64,000 nucleotides of DNA from Hyphomicrobiales bacterium (lineage in GTDB: Bacteria > Pseudomonadota > Alphaproteobacteria > Rhizobiales > Devosiaceae). Position 1 is the stretch's first letter. Each line of letters opens with the position of its first letter. A program made the translations under genes and the position numbers. Location: contig SEEL01000013.1 in NCBI GenBank assembly GCA_004144345.1, positions 30,091-94,090 on the forward strand, read 5' to 3'. The notes under the pieces were generated by a model. It searched no databases and was not told the origin of the DNA. It saw only the letters and a list, made by a program, of their open reading frames with translations. Of this stretch, positions 29,976 through 38,675 are shown one piece after another.

Positions 29976-31544
29976 TCAGCCCCAGCTGACTTCGTCGACC
30001 ATCTCGTTGAACTCCTGCGGCGCGGCGGTGAAGCCCTGCAGCTTGGCATCGTAGATGCGGTTGAAGTTCACGTTGCAGTGGTAGATGTTCGGGCATTCCT
30101 CGACCGTGAGGTCGGTGATCTGGCCGTACAGCTCGCCACGGCGGGCCACGTCGGTCTCGCCACGCGCGGTGTCGAGCAGTTCGTCCATCTGCGGATTGTT
30201 CGAGGCGCCCGAAGTGCCCTTCGAGTGCAGGAACCACCACGACGTCGCGTCCGGATCGGGCGACACGATGGTGATGTCTTCCAGCGTCTGCTCGAAATTC
30301 TTGTTGAGCCAGAGGTTGTTGAAGCCACCGATGTCGAGGTTCTTGATCTTGTAGTTGATGCCGATCTGGCTGACCATCGCGGCCACCAGTTCGAGCTCGC
30401 GACGCAGCCAGTCCTTGTCGGACGTGATGACTTCGACTTCGTAGCCCGACACACCGGCCTGGGCCATCAGTTCCTTGGCTTTCGCCAGATCGCCGTTCTT
30501 GGGGTACTTGATCAGCGACGAGGTGTGGCCGAGGAAGCCCGGCGGGATCTGGTTGTCGGTAACGGTCGCTTCGCCCGCATAGATCTCGTTGACGATCGCT
30601 TCGCGGTCGATGGCGTAGGAGATCGCCTGGCGCACCAGCTTGTTGGTGTAGGCCGGAGCACCGGTGCCGATGAGGTTGAACTGCTGGTAGTCCCAGTTCC
30701 AGCCCGGCGTCGAGGAGACGGTGTAGTTGGTGTTGGAACGCACCGCCGCGACTTCGCGCGCTTCGGGATGGGTGATGAAGTCGAGTTCACCGTTCTGCAT
30801 GGCCTGCAGGCGGACGGTCGAATCCGGAATGGCGCGGTAGAGTAGCCGGTCGAGCTTGGGGAAGCCCTGACGCCAGTACTCGGCGTTCTTGACCAGTTCG
30901 ATCTCGTTGCCGCGGCCGGCTTCGAACACGTAGGGGCCATGGCCGATCGGGTTGGCCGAATATTCGGCGTCGCCCATTTCCTGGTGCGCATTGCGGCTGA
31001 CGGTCATGCCGCCATAGCCCATCGTCACGCCCGGGAAAGCGCCGAACGGCAGCTTGGTCTTGACCTCGAGCACGTATTTGTCTTCGACCGTGACGGTGTC
31101 GATCGGGAAGATCGCGGTGCCGACCTGGAAGCTCGACGTATCGAGGTGGTAGCGCCAGGTGTAGGCAACGTCCTCGGCGGTGAATTCGCCAAAGCCCTTG
31201 TGCCACTGCACGCCTTCCTTGAGGCGGATGCGCCAGGTCAGCGGATCGGGATTGGTCCATTCTTCGGCGAGCCACGGCAGGATCGTGCGCTCGGCATAGT
31301 TCACGCGCACAAGACCGTCATAAATGTGGTTCATGATGATGCCGGCAGAGATGTCCCAGCGGATCACCGGGCTCAGATTGCCGAAGTCACCACCCCACAG
31401 GCCGATGCGCAGGTCGCTGCGGGTCGACTGCCCGATGGCGGGCATGGCGCCAAAGCCACCAGCCGCAGCGAGGGTCGCCCCGGCGGCGGCCGTTTTGATG
31501 AATTGACGGCGATTAAAGCCGAGCAGTTGCGTCTTGTCCGACAT
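29976..31544 (-). CDS. dppA: Peptide-type ABC transporter substrate-binding protein (Tat-exported)
   Basis: This 522-residue family-5 periplasmic binding protein has a clear Tat signal (FNRRQFIKTAAAGATLAAAG). Internal family segments include EGVQWHKGFGEFTAEDVAY and AISYAIDREAIVNEIYAG. It is the first gene of the importer operon. Ligands of this family include di- and oligopeptides, nickel complexes, glutathione and plant sugars. The neighbouring D-glutamate-cyclase-like and RidA genes point to an amino-acid-derived ligand, which is inference. Confidence 0.93.
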   Translation of the reverse strand: MSDKTQLLGFNRRQFIKTAAAGATLAAAGGFGAMPAIGQSTRSDLRIGLWGGDFGNLSPVIRWDISAGIIMNHIYDGLVRVNYAERTILPWLAEEWTNPDPLTWRIRLKEGVQWHKGFGEFTAEDVAYTWRYHLDTSSFQVGTAIFPIDTVTVEDKYVLEVKTKLPFGAFPGVTMGYGGMTVSRNAHQEMGDAEYSANPIGHGPYVFEAGRGNEIELVKNAEYWRQGFPKLDRLLYRAIPDSTVRLQAMQNGELDFITHPEAREVAAVRSNTNYTVSSTPGWNWDYQQFNLIGTGAPAYTNKLVRQAISYAIDREAIVNEIYAGEATVTDNQIPPGFLGHTSSLIKYPKNGDLAKAKELMAQAGVSGYEVEVITSDKDWLRRELELVAAMVSQIGINYKIKNLDIGGFNNLWLNKNFEQTLEDITIVSPDPDATSWWFLHSKGTSGASNNPQMDELLDTARGETDVARRGELYGQITDLTVEECPNIYHCNVNFNRIYDAKLQGFTAAPQEFNEMVDEVSWG

Positions 31545-31719
31545 TTACACTTCCGTTCTTGAGTTCGGATGCAGGCTGTTGTCCCAGGCATGCAGCGCGC
31601 TGCAGACCGTTGGTCACTACAGCATCGGCTTGAGCGCTGACGGTAGGCGCAAAGCTCGCAGCACCCTGATGCTGCCACGGCATCGCTGCTGATCGCTCGC
31701 GACACAGGCTGCACAGGAT

Positions 31720-32634
31720 TCAGGCACCGTTTCGCTCGGCCGGAGACCGCTCGAAGGCCCGGCCGAGGAACAGCAGGAAGCGCTCTGCCGCCACCGTCTG
31801 CTTGCGGCCGACCATGACCAGGACTTCAAAGCTGCCGCTGTTGAGTTCGGCCTCGGCGAGCGGCCGTGCGACGAGGCGCCCCGCCTTGATGGAGCCGGCG
31901 AGGACGACGTCGCTGGTCACCACCACGGCGTCCTGGATGAAGGCAAACTGATGCAGCAGTTCGACCGAATTGGTCTCGAGCTTGGGCAGGATGTCGACGC
32001 CCCTGCTGCGGCAGGCATCGTCGAACAGCTGGCGCGTACCGGTGGGCCGCGTTGCGACGCCCACGGGCCAGGTCGCGAGGTTGGCAATGGACAGGTTGCG
32101 CGAGGCGGCCAGCGGATGGTCCGGCCGCATGATGGCGGTGAGCCGGCAGTCCATCTTGTAGATGGTCTTGACCCCCGGCGTCGCGTGGGTTCCGAGCGTC
32201 AGGCCAAAGTCCGTTTCGCCGTTCCGCACCGCGGTCACGACGGCATCGGAGCCGCTCAGGATCACCTCGAAATTGACCCCCGGAAACTGCTCGTGGAACT
32301 TCTCGATGACGTTGGGAATAACCGACTGCAGCATCGATTCAATGGCGTGAATCTTGATGTGCCCGCGCTTCAATCCCTGCAGCGCGCTGATCTCCGACTT
32401 GGCCCGTTCGGAGGCGAAGCCGATCTCGCGGATGGCGCTGAACAGCAGCTCGCCCGCCGGCGTCAGCCGCACGCCGCGGGCGTGGCGATCGAGGAGCGTG
32501 GCCTCATACTCCTCCTCAAGACTTTGGATCTGCCGGCTGATGGCCGACTGATTGATGAGCAGTGCTTCGGCAGCGGCACGGATCGATCCATGCTGCACGA
32601 CGGCCAAAAAATAGCGCATCGAGGTCTTTAGCAA
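31720..32634 (-). CDS. LysR family transcriptional regulator
   Basis: This 304-residue regulator has an N-terminal winged helix (MRYFLAVVQHGSIRAAAEAL, then LINQSAISRQIQSLE) and a C-terminal two-lobed effector domain from about residue 90. The start is a TTG at 32634, supported by a GGAGG ribosome binding site 7 bases upstream; an ATG at 32619 is the alternative. It is divergent from the D-glutamate-cyclase-like gene and lies upstream of the importer operon on the same strand, so it is a good candidate regulator of both. Confidence 0.9.
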   Translation of the reverse strand: MLKTSMRYFLAVVQHGSIRAAAEALLINQSAISRQIQSLEEEYEATLLDRHARGVRLTPAGELLFSAIREIGFASERAKSEISALQGLKRGHIKIHAIESMLQSVIPNVIEKFHEQFPGVNFEVILSGSDAVVTAVRNGETDFGLTLGTHATPGVKTIYKMDCRLTAIMRPDHPLAASRNLSIANLATWPVGVATRPTGTRQLFDDACRSRGVDILPKLETNSVELLHQFAFIQDAVVVTSDVVLAGSIKAGRLVARPLAEAELNSGSFEVLVMVGRKQTVAAERFLLFLGRAFERSPAERNGA

Positions 32635-32651
32635 ATGGCTGCCTCCGGTTT

Positions 32652-32683
32652 GGGCATCGGGCTACTGATGCCCGCATGGCATC
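32652..32683. promoter_or_regulatory. Candidate LysR operator
   Basis: Alternating half-sites GGGCATC-N8-GATGCCC, then a further GGCATC, form two overlapping inverted repeats 18 to 49 bases upstream of the LysR start. The first pair contains ATC-N8-GAT, close to the ATC-N9-GAT pattern known from some LysR regulators. Another GGCATC lies at 32744-32749, nearer the divergent gene. Confidence 0.45.
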
Positions 32684-32790
32684 GCCTCCGGACGCTATTA
32701 GGCCTTCTCGTGATAGGCCAGAACTGATGTCCTTTTGAGGTGCGGCATCCCGGCGCAACCGGGCATTTGCCGAGATCAACGGAGAACAAA

Positions 32791-33816
32791 ATGCCTGACA
32801 TTACTGGCGAGGCCATCGACAAGATCTGCACCATCGAAGCGAAGAATCGCGGCATGCCGATCAATGTCCTCGCGCCGATGTACGCCGCCGCCCGCAAGCT
32901 CACCGGCGATCGTCCGATCACCATGGTCGCGGCGGAAAAGCTCAAGGAAGCCGTCGGCAAGGGCGACAGCGTCCTGGTCCTCACCGGTGCCGGCTACGCC
33001 CCGCACATGCCGTTCGGCGAGAGCGACGGCCCTCCGGGCGCTGCCGCGATCGCGCGCGCCCTGTACCGCGGCGTCGGCGCGGTCCCGGTCTATGTGGTCG
33101 AAGAATGCCACGGCGGCCCGGTTGTCGCCTCGAGCGAAGCCATTGGCCTGATGGTCAAGGAGCACTACTCGGACGCCAAGGACAAGCACCTGGGCGCCAC
33201 CATTGCCTACGCCCCCAAGACGCAGGCGGAAGTGCAGCAGTGGGCGATCGACCTGCTCGACAAGTACAAGCCCACGGCCCTGATCAGCGCCGAGCGTATC
33301 GGACCGGGCAAGGATGGCATCCTGCACAGCGCCACCGGCATTCCGTTCTATGATCCGTCGTCGCCGAGCGCCACCGGCGTCATCGACATCTCGGCCGTCG
33401 TCACGGAAGCCACCAAGCGCGGCATCCTGACCATCGGTATCGGCGATCACGGCAACGAAATCGGCTTCGGCGCGATCCACGACACGGTCGTCAAGACCAT
33501 GCCGCGCGGCGAGTTCCTCGGCACCACCACGGCCTGCGATATCGTGCTGCCGGTGATGATGAGCAACTGGGGCTGCTACGGCATCGAAGCCGCCCTCGCC
33601 TATCTGCTCAAGAAGCCCGAGATCATCCACACCCCGGCCCAGGAAGAGCGCATGCTGCGCCACTGCCTCGACGCCGGCGGTCTCGAGGCGATGATGTGCA
33701 CCACCGACTTCCTCGTTGACGGCCTCGATGGCGAGACCTCGATGGCGGTGATGCAGATCCTGGGCAACATCGTTCGCAAGAACCTCGAAGCCCCGACCAC
33801 GGGCGTCGCCCACTAA
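32791..33816 (+). CDS. D-glutamate-cyclase-like protein (DUF4392 type)
   Basis: This 341-residue cytoplasmic protein matches the domain found in vertebrate D-glutamate cyclase (DGLUCY), which interconverts D-glutamate and 5-oxo-D-proline. Recognisable blocks are FGESDGPPGAAAIARAL, the SAERIGPGKDG segment and GIGDHGNEIGFGAIHD. The ATG at 32791 has GGAGAA upstream. It is divergent from the LysR regulator and next to a peptide importer, so it may act on a glutamate- or pyroglutamate-containing compound. The identity to the family is by motif memory, and the reaction is inferred. Confidence 0.78.
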   Translation: MPDITGEAIDKICTIEAKNRGMPINVLAPMYAAARKLTGDRPITMVAAEKLKEAVGKGDSVLVLTGAGYAPHMPFGESDGPPGAAAIARALYRGVGAVPVYVVEECHGGPVVASSEAIGLMVKEHYSDAKDKHLGATIAYAPKTQAEVQQWAIDLLDKYKPTALISAERIGPGKDGILHSATGIPFYDPSSPSATGVIDISAVVTEATKRGILTIGIGDHGNEIGFGAIHDTVVKTMPRGEFLGTTTACDIVLPVMMSNWGCYGIEAALAYLLKKPEIIHTPAQEERMLRHCLDAGGLEAMMCTTDFLVDGLDGETSMAVMQILGNIVRKNLEAPTTGVAH

Positions 33817-33823
33817 CCAGTTT

Positions 33824-33880
33824 GCGCGCGGCTGCCACTTTCCTCCTCCCGAGGTCGGCAGCTGCGCGCATTTTCTTTTC
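33824..33880 (+). terminator. Rho-independent terminator after the cyclase-like gene
   Basis: GCGCGCGGCTGCC pairs with GGCAGCTGCGCGC (13 bases, one mismatch) around a 20-base loop, followed by ATTTTCTTTT. It lies 8 bases after the stop codon at 33816. Confidence 0.88.
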
Positions 33881-33978
33881 GGCGGCCCCGCGATGATCGC
33901 GCCGCCCGAGCGCCGCGCCTGATCGGCCCGGACCGACTGCATTTCTCACAACAGCAATCAGCTTCGAACCAGCGCGCG

Positions 33979-34815
33979 TCAGGCGTGCGGAGGTATGGCC
34001 TCGTCCCATAGGCGGCGGGCGGTGGTGGCTAGGGCGAGGGATTCGGTCCAGCGGTCGGTGAGGTCGTGGCCGTCGGCGCCGGCGATGGCGTAGGGCTGGG
34101 GTCCGAGTTCGCAGAGGAAGGTGAGTTCAGCGCCCGGCGCCGCGCGGTGGCGCCATTGGGCGAAGCCGTCGCGCCACCAGGTTTCGAACTGCGCGAGCCA
34201 GGGCTGGCTGGTGGGGAAACCGAGCGGGATCTGCACCTGCTCGGCACTGGCGACGCGGCCATGCCAGGCATTGGCCCGGCCGATGATCTGCTGCATCTGC
34301 GTTTCGATCTCAGCCGAGACCGGCAACACGATCTCGCGGCCGACGACATAGTGCGAGAGGTCGGCGGTGAGCGACAGCTCCGGCACGGCCGCGATGAGGT
34401 CGAGCGTGAAATGCAGGTCGTTGGTCATGCGGTCGCGATGCGTCTCGACATGCACGGGAAAGCCCGCCTGCTCGATCAGCCGCAGCCACCCTTCGGCGAC
34501 GCGCACGGCCTCGCTCAGGCTGCGCGGGCGGAGGTTGGGCTGGATGTTGAGATGATGGAGGCCGAAGGCCGCGCCCCAGTCGAGCGCCGGCTTGAGGCTG
34601 TCGATGTCGGCCGGAAAGCACAGCCCCTCGACGACCAGACCGTGCGCACCGGCCAGTTCGCTGGTCGCACGCGCCTCGTCGCGGTCGATCCAGAGCGTCC
34701 CGAGCCCGTCAAAGCCGGCTTGGGCGATGGCCGCCACATTGCCGGCCAGCGGCTGTTCCCCGGCGCGAAGCCCCTGCATGGCCCAGAGCGACTGCAGGAC
34801 GAGCAATTTCGACAT
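33979..34815 (-). CDS. Sugar phosphate isomerase/epimerase-like TIM-barrel protein
   Basis: This 278-residue protein of the xylose-isomerase-like AP-endonuclease-2 family has likely metal ligands visible as E in [13 protein letters not shown] and D and H in [10 protein letters not shown]. The ATG at 34815 is preceded by GGGAGG, a strong ribosome binding site. The long open frame that continues upstream runs antisense to the TIR gene and has no support. Members isomerise or epimerise sugars or act as dehydratases. Its neighbours give no pathway, and it is divergent from the TIR gene. Confidence 0.83.
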   Translation of the reverse strand: MSKLLVLQSLWAMQGLRAGEQPLAGNVAAIAQAGFDGLGTLWIDRDEARATSELAGAHGLVVEGLCFPADIDSLKPALDWGAAFGLHHLNIQPNLRPRSLSEAVRVAEGWLRLIEQAGFPVHVETHRDRMTNDLHFTLDLIAAVPELSLTADLSHYVVGREIVLPVSAEIETQMQQIIGRANAWHGRVASAEQVQIPLGFPTSQPWLAQFETWWRDGFAQWRHRAAPGAELTFLCELGPQPYAIAGADGHDLTDRWTESLALATTARRLWDEAIPPHA

Positions 34816-34962
34816 AAGGGCCTCCCGAAGATGCCCTTCCCTAGCATCCGCCCACGCGGAGGCAAATCCGGCCCCAAGCCGGGCCTCGCCGCCGGCGTCA
34901 AAGGAGCATACTGCCGCCTTTCGCCCCCCGTTTCGCCGGGGCGGCCGACTGGCTATGCTCAA

Positions 34963-36555
34963 ATGACCGACCGGAACCGATTTCCCCTGATGGCCAAGAC
35001 CGACCAATCGCTGAAAGTCTTCATCTCCTATGCCCGCAAGGACGGGTCGGCGTTCGCCGAGGAGCTGGTCGAGGCGCTCGACGTCGCAGGCTTTGACGCC
35101 TTCCTCGACCGCAATGACATTGCGGCGGGCGAGGATTGGGAGAAGCGGCTCGAGGCGATGCTGGCGGCCGCCGACACGGTGGTGTTCGTGATGACGCCGG
35201 GCTCGGTGGCGTCGGAGCGCTGCCGCTGGGAGATCGACACGGCGACCGCGCTGTCGAAGCGCATCATCCCGGTGGTAGCGGTCGAAACGCCCGAGGGCGA
35301 GGTGCCGCCCACCATCGCGCGGCTCAACTACATCTTCTTCACCCGCGGCCTGTCCTTCGCACGGGCGCTCAAGCAATTGGCCACCGCGCTGACCAGCGAC
35401 GCCACCTGGATCCGCGAGCACACGCGCATCGCCGAGCTGGCAGATCGCTGGATGCAGCGCGGACGGCCCGACGTGCTGCTGCTGCGCGGCCCCGAGCTCG
35501 AAGCGGCATCGCTCTGGCTGGCGGCGGCGACCGATAACGGCCCGCAGCCGACCGATCTGCAGCGCAGCTTTCTCGATGCCAGTGCGCATTACGAACATGC
35601 GCAGGCCAATCTCGAGGCCGAGCGGCTGGCCGCCGTCGGGGTCGAACAGGCCGCCAAGGAAGCGGCGCTCAAGCGGCTGTCGCTGATCACGCGCGGCGGC
35701 CTTGCCGTCTCGGGCCTGCTGCTCGCCGCCGCCATCGGCCTTGCCTTCTGGAGCATCAATGCCGAGGGACGTTTCCGCGAGGCGCAGCAGCTGGCGGCCG
35801 AGGCGCAGGCCAACTCGATCGACGCCGAGATCGCCGGCGAAGCGCAGCGCACCGATATCACCGGCCAGCTCATTGCCTATGCCACCGCCCGGACCGACAT
35901 TCGACTCGGCGCGGAAGCCCGCACGCTATTCACGGCATCGGCGACGACGCATCTGGTGGCGCCCAACACGTCCCTGCTCGATGGCTTCATGCGGGCGCAG
36001 GAGGAGATGCGCGGCAATCGCACGGCGCCGCGCCCCCTGCTCTCCACCAGCCTCAATGGCGATCTCTATCTCGGCCGCCCCGCCGCGACGCGCAAGCTCG
36101 AGGCGCTGGTGGTCACCGCCGGCAGCGCCGATGATGACGACAGCGATGCCGATGCGTGGGAAGCGATGCTGCGCGAGGCGGGCTTCGATGTGCATCGCCT
36201 GCTGAACCCGACCAAGGCGCAGTTCGACAAGGGGCTCGCCGATTTCGTCGGCCAGCGCCGCGGCGAAAACAGCTTTGCGGCACCCGCGCAGATCTCGCCG
36301 TCGCAGGTGGAAGTGAGCACTGGCCCCGAGGCCAATACGCTCTACTTCTTCGTCTTCGTCGGCCAGGCGGCGAGTTCCGACGGGCAGAACTGGCTCGGCT
36401 TTTCGAACAGTTCGGCGGCCGATTTCGAGGGCACCGCCGTGCGGGTCGATGCGGTTGCCGCCGCCCTTGCGGCGCGTGCCGCGGCGTCGGTTCTGGTGAT
36501 CAACGCGCCCTTCACGCTCGACACCGGCGGCGTGACTCTCCGGCGAAACTCCTGA
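34963..36555 (+). CDS. TIR-domain membrane protein with degenerate, rearranged caspase-like C-terminus
   Basis: This protein has 530 residues (521 if the ATG at 34990 is used; neither has a strong ribosome binding site). Residues 18-140 are a TIR domain opening [22 protein letters not shown] holds E90 at the position of the catalytic Glu of NAD+-cleaving TIRs. A linker ([14 protein letters not shown], then [10 protein letters not shown]) precedes a coiled segment and one membrane helix (246-264). Residues 299-372 resemble the C-terminal (p10) part of prokaryotic caspases: [21 protein letters not shown]. Residues 378-516 resemble the N-terminal (p20) part: [37 protein letters not shown]. The catalytic His and Cys are not at their expected places. 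A membrane-tethered NADase or signalling role in stress or phage response is inference. Confidence 0.8.
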   Translation: MTDRNRFPLMAKTDQSLKVFISYARKDGSAFAEELVEALDVAGFDAFLDRNDIAAGEDWEKRLEAMLAAADTVVFVMTPGSVASERCRWEIDTATALSKRIIPVVAVETPEGEVPPTIARLNYIFFTRGLSFARALKQLATALTSDATWIREHTRIAELADRWMQRGRPDVLLLRGPELEAASLWLAAATDNGPQPTDLQRSFLDASAHYEHAQANLEAERLAAVGVEQAAKEAALKRLSLITRGGLAVSGLLLAAAIGLAFWSINAEGRFREAQQLAAEAQANSIDAEIAGEAQRTDITGQLIAYATARTDIRLGAEARTLFTASATTHLVAPNTSLLDGFMRAQEEMRGNRTAPRPLLSTSLNGDLYLGRPAATRKLEALVVTAGSADDDDSDADAWEAMLREAGFDVHRLLNPTKAQFDKGLADFVGQRRGENSFAAPAQISPSQVEVSTGPEANTLYFFVFVGQAASSDGQNWLGFSNSSAADFEGTAVRVDAVAAALAARAAASVLVINAPFTLDTGGVTLRRNS

Positions 36556-36664
36556 ATCGAAACGGCTTTCCACCGATTCACGGAATCGCAACGGCTTTAG
36601 CCAAGAGTCCGGCACGTCAGTCCAGAACGGGCTGTGGAATTCAGGATGGGGTGGGCACAGGACG

Positions 36665-37336
36665 ATGCCCTTCGATCTATGGCAGATGCTGATCGCCACC
36701 TGCGCCGTCACGGCGCTGCAGGGCGTCATCATGCTCACGCTTTGGGCGCGGCACCCGCAGGCAACATGGCTGCCCTGGCGCGCGCTGATCTTCCTGCTTG
36801 GCGGCAGCTTCCTCTTCCTCTTCGCCATCGATCATCCGGGGCTGCGCCAGATCAGCATCGGGCTGGGCACGGCGACCTTCATTGGCGCGACCTTCGCGGT
36901 GTGGAGTTCGGCGCGCGTGTTCAACGGCAAGCCGGTGGTATGGCCGGCGCTGATCGTGACGATCGGCCTGTGGGCCGGGCTCGGCATCGTCATGGACACG
37001 CTGGACTCGCTGCTGCCCGCCGCGATCGTCCAGTCCGTCGCAGGCTTCAGCTGGATCGGCGCCGGGGCCCTCGAACACTGGAATGCCCGCCGGCGCGGCG
37101 TGCGCGGCCAGCTGGGCGTCACGGTGCTCTACGGTGCCGTCGCGCTGTTCTTCGCGCTCCGCCTGCCCTTCGTGGTGTCGCTGCCCTTTCCGCTGGGCGG
37201 CCTGCCGATGGATGAGACGCTGCTGGCGGTCTTCATCCTCGGGCTCGACGTGGCAGCGCTCCTGCTCACCGTCGCGACCTGGCTCAGCCTGCGGGCGCAG
37301 GGCCTAGAGGGAAAACGGCCGGAAGTGCTTCGATAG
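36665..37336 (+). CDS. Membrane protein of unknown function
   Basis: This 223-residue protein has about six predicted membrane helices: residues roughly 5-25, 38-54, 64-82, 93-110, 117-133 and 150-208 in two or three passes. It looks like the multi-helix sensor part that often precedes GGDEF domains, but no GGDEF or other cytoplasmic domain follows. The ATG at 36665 has AGGA upstream. Its end overlaps the convergent dcd gene by 33 bases. I cannot assign a function. Confidence 0.75.
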   Translation: MPFDLWQMLIATCAVTALQGVIMLTLWARHPQATWLPWRALIFLLGGSFLFLFAIDHPGLRQISIGLGTATFIGATFAVWSSARVFNGKPVVWPALIVTIGLWAGLGIVMDTLDSLLPAAIVQSVAGFSWIGAGALEHWNARRRGVRGQLGVTVLYGAVALFFALRLPFVVSLPFPLGGLPMDETLLAVFILGLDVAALLLTVATWLSLRAQGLEGKRPEVLR

Positions 37337-38416
37337 CTTGAGCGTCTGCGCCTGGTAGTTCGAGCCAAGGCCCGAGCCGTAGAGGCGGTCGGGCTGTTCG
37401 GCCAGCCGCTCATAGACCAGCCGCCCGATGGTCTGGCCGTGCCCGAGCAGGAACGGCACTTCGCGCGAGCGGACTTCGAGCACGGCGCGGCTGCCCGTTC
37501 CACCGGCGGCCGAATGGCCGAAGCCCGGATCGAAGAAGCCGGCATAGTGGACGCGGAATTCACCCACCAGCGGATCGAACGGCACCATCTCTGCGGCATA
37601 GGCCGGCGGCACATGCACGCTCTCGCGACTGACGAGGATGTAGAACTCTTCGGGATCGAGGATGAACTCGTCGCTGCCGCGATTGATCAGCGGCTCCCAA
37701 TAATCGAGGACGTCGAGCGCGTCCTTCTTGTCCATGTCGATAACCGGCGTGTGCCGCTTGGAGCGGAAGCCGATCAGGCCGTTGCGGCCCTCGCCCTTGA
37801 GGTCGATCGACAGCGCTACGCCCTCGGTCACCGCCTCATTGGCGTCGATCACCAGCGTCTCGACCTCGTGCAGCGCCTGATGCTCCTCGATCGAGAGCCG
37901 CGTATCGCCGACACGGAAGCGCATCTGGCTCAGCCGAGAGCCCTTGCGGACACGGACGGGGAAGGTACGCGGCGAGATTTCGAGATAGAGCGGACCATGA
38001 TAGCCCGCCGGCAGCGTATCGAAGCCGCGCGCCCGGTCGCCGATGACGCGGGTGAAGACGTCGAGCCGGCCGGTCGAACTCTTGGGGTTGGCGCCGGCGC
38101 TGACATTGGCCGGCAGCACCAGCGTTTCCTGCAGCGGCACGAGATAGACGCAGCCGCGCTCGAGCACGGCGCCATTGGTGAGGTCGAGCCGGTGCAGTTC
38201 CAGCGTCGCGATGCGCTCGGCCACCGTCTGCTCGGGGCCGGGCAGGAAGCTCGAGCGGACCCGGTAGGCGATATCGCCCAGCCTGAGGTCGAGGCTCGCC
38301 GGCTGCACCTGGTCGGCGTCGAACGGCGGGGCGACAATGCCGCCCTCAAGCCGCAGCCGCTCGATGAAACGGGCCGGAAACACGCCGGGCGGCCAGAGTT
38401 TGTTGTCTTGGTTCAT
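37304..38416 (-). CDS. dcd: 2'-deoxycytidine 5'-triphosphate deaminase, long alphaproteobacterial form
   Basis: This 370-residue protein is about twice the usual Dcd length and has two dUTPase-like beta-barrel halves, the long form found in alphaproteobacteria. The N-terminal half shows VQPASLDLRLGDIAYRVRSSF and the C-terminal half shows GRLVYER. It converts dCTP to dUTP for dTMP synthesis. The ATG at 38416 starts MNQDNKLWPPGVFP. It is divergent from metZ and otherwise stands alone. Confidence 0.9.
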   Translation of the reverse strand: MNQDNKLWPPGVFPARFIERLRLEGGIVAPPFDADQVQPASLDLRLGDIAYRVRSSFLPGPEQTVAERIATLELHRLDLTNGAVLERGCVYLVPLQETLVLPANVSAGANPKSSTGRLDVFTRVIGDRARGFDTLPAGYHGPLYLEISPRTFPVRVRKGSRLSQMRFRVGDTRLSIEEHQALHEVETLVIDANEAVTEGVALSIDLKGEGRNGLIGFRSKRHTPVIDMDKKDALDVLDYWEPLINRGSDEFILDPEEFYILVSRESVHVPPAYAAEMVPFDPLVGEFRVHYAGFFDPGFGHSAAGGTGSRAVLEVRSREVPFLLGHGQTIGRLVYERLAEQPDRLYGSGLGSNYQAQTLKLSKHFRPFSL

Positions 38417-38563
38417 GACTTTTCATATCGGGCGGCCCTGCGGATGTCATGCCCGGCAAAGCGGCAATCCACGGAGCCGTCGGTCGATCCTCCCCGCCTG
38501 CGGGGGCGGATGTTCCCCGCTGCATCCCGTTGACGGGGCGGCTGGACGGGAATAAGGCAAATC
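38417..38563. other. Intergenic region between dcd and the SAM-II element
   Basis: This G+C-rich gap contains two short hairpins (CCCCGCCTGCGGGG near 38490 and CCCCG to CGGGG around 38515-38537). It presumably contains the dcd and metZ promoters. I could not place the promoters precisely. Confidence 0.4.
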
Positions 38564-38619
38564 CCAGTGGTGATTTGGCCGGTCTGATTGCAGCCACTTA
38601 AAACAAGTCGCTAAAGGGA
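38564..38619 (+). promoter_or_regulatory. SAM-II riboswitch upstream of metZ
   Basis: This is a compact S-adenosylmethionine-binding pseudoknot of the alphaproteobacterial metA/metZ type. The P1 stem AGTGG (38566-38570) pairs with CCACT (38594-38598). Conserved loop segments TGATTTGGCC, TTGCAGCC and ACAAGTCGCTAAAGGG are all present in order. It sits 57 bases before the metZ start. High SAM should lower metZ expression. It is followed directly by a terminator-like hairpin. Confidence 0.92.
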
Positions 38620-38630
38620 CCCGTGCTCGA

Positions 38631-38659
38631 ACCGGCCGCGTATCGCGTGCCGGTTTTTT
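38631..38659 (+). terminator. Terminator hairpin between the SAM-II aptamer and metZ
   Basis: ACCGGCCGCG pairs with CGCGTGCCGGT (one bulged T) around a 3-base loop, followed by six T residues. It ends 16 bases before the metZ ATG, inside the leader. It is a plausible expression platform for the riboswitch, although many SAM-II elements act on translation instead. The metZ ribosome binding site (GGAG, 38664-38667) follows it. Confidence 0.75.
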
Positions 38660-38675
38660 GTTTTGGAGCCACTGA

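Noticed and set aside
34066..34962. Long open frame extending the TIR gene upstream, antisense to the isomerase-like gene
   Set aside because: The isomerase-like gene on the other strand has a recognisable family sequence and a ribosome binding site. The upstream extension is low-complexity, as expected for antisense GC-rich DNA.
34816..35598. Extension of the isomerase-like frame across the TIR gene
   Set aside because: It is antisense to the conserved TIR domain and lacks any family match; a good start with GGGAGG exists at 34815.
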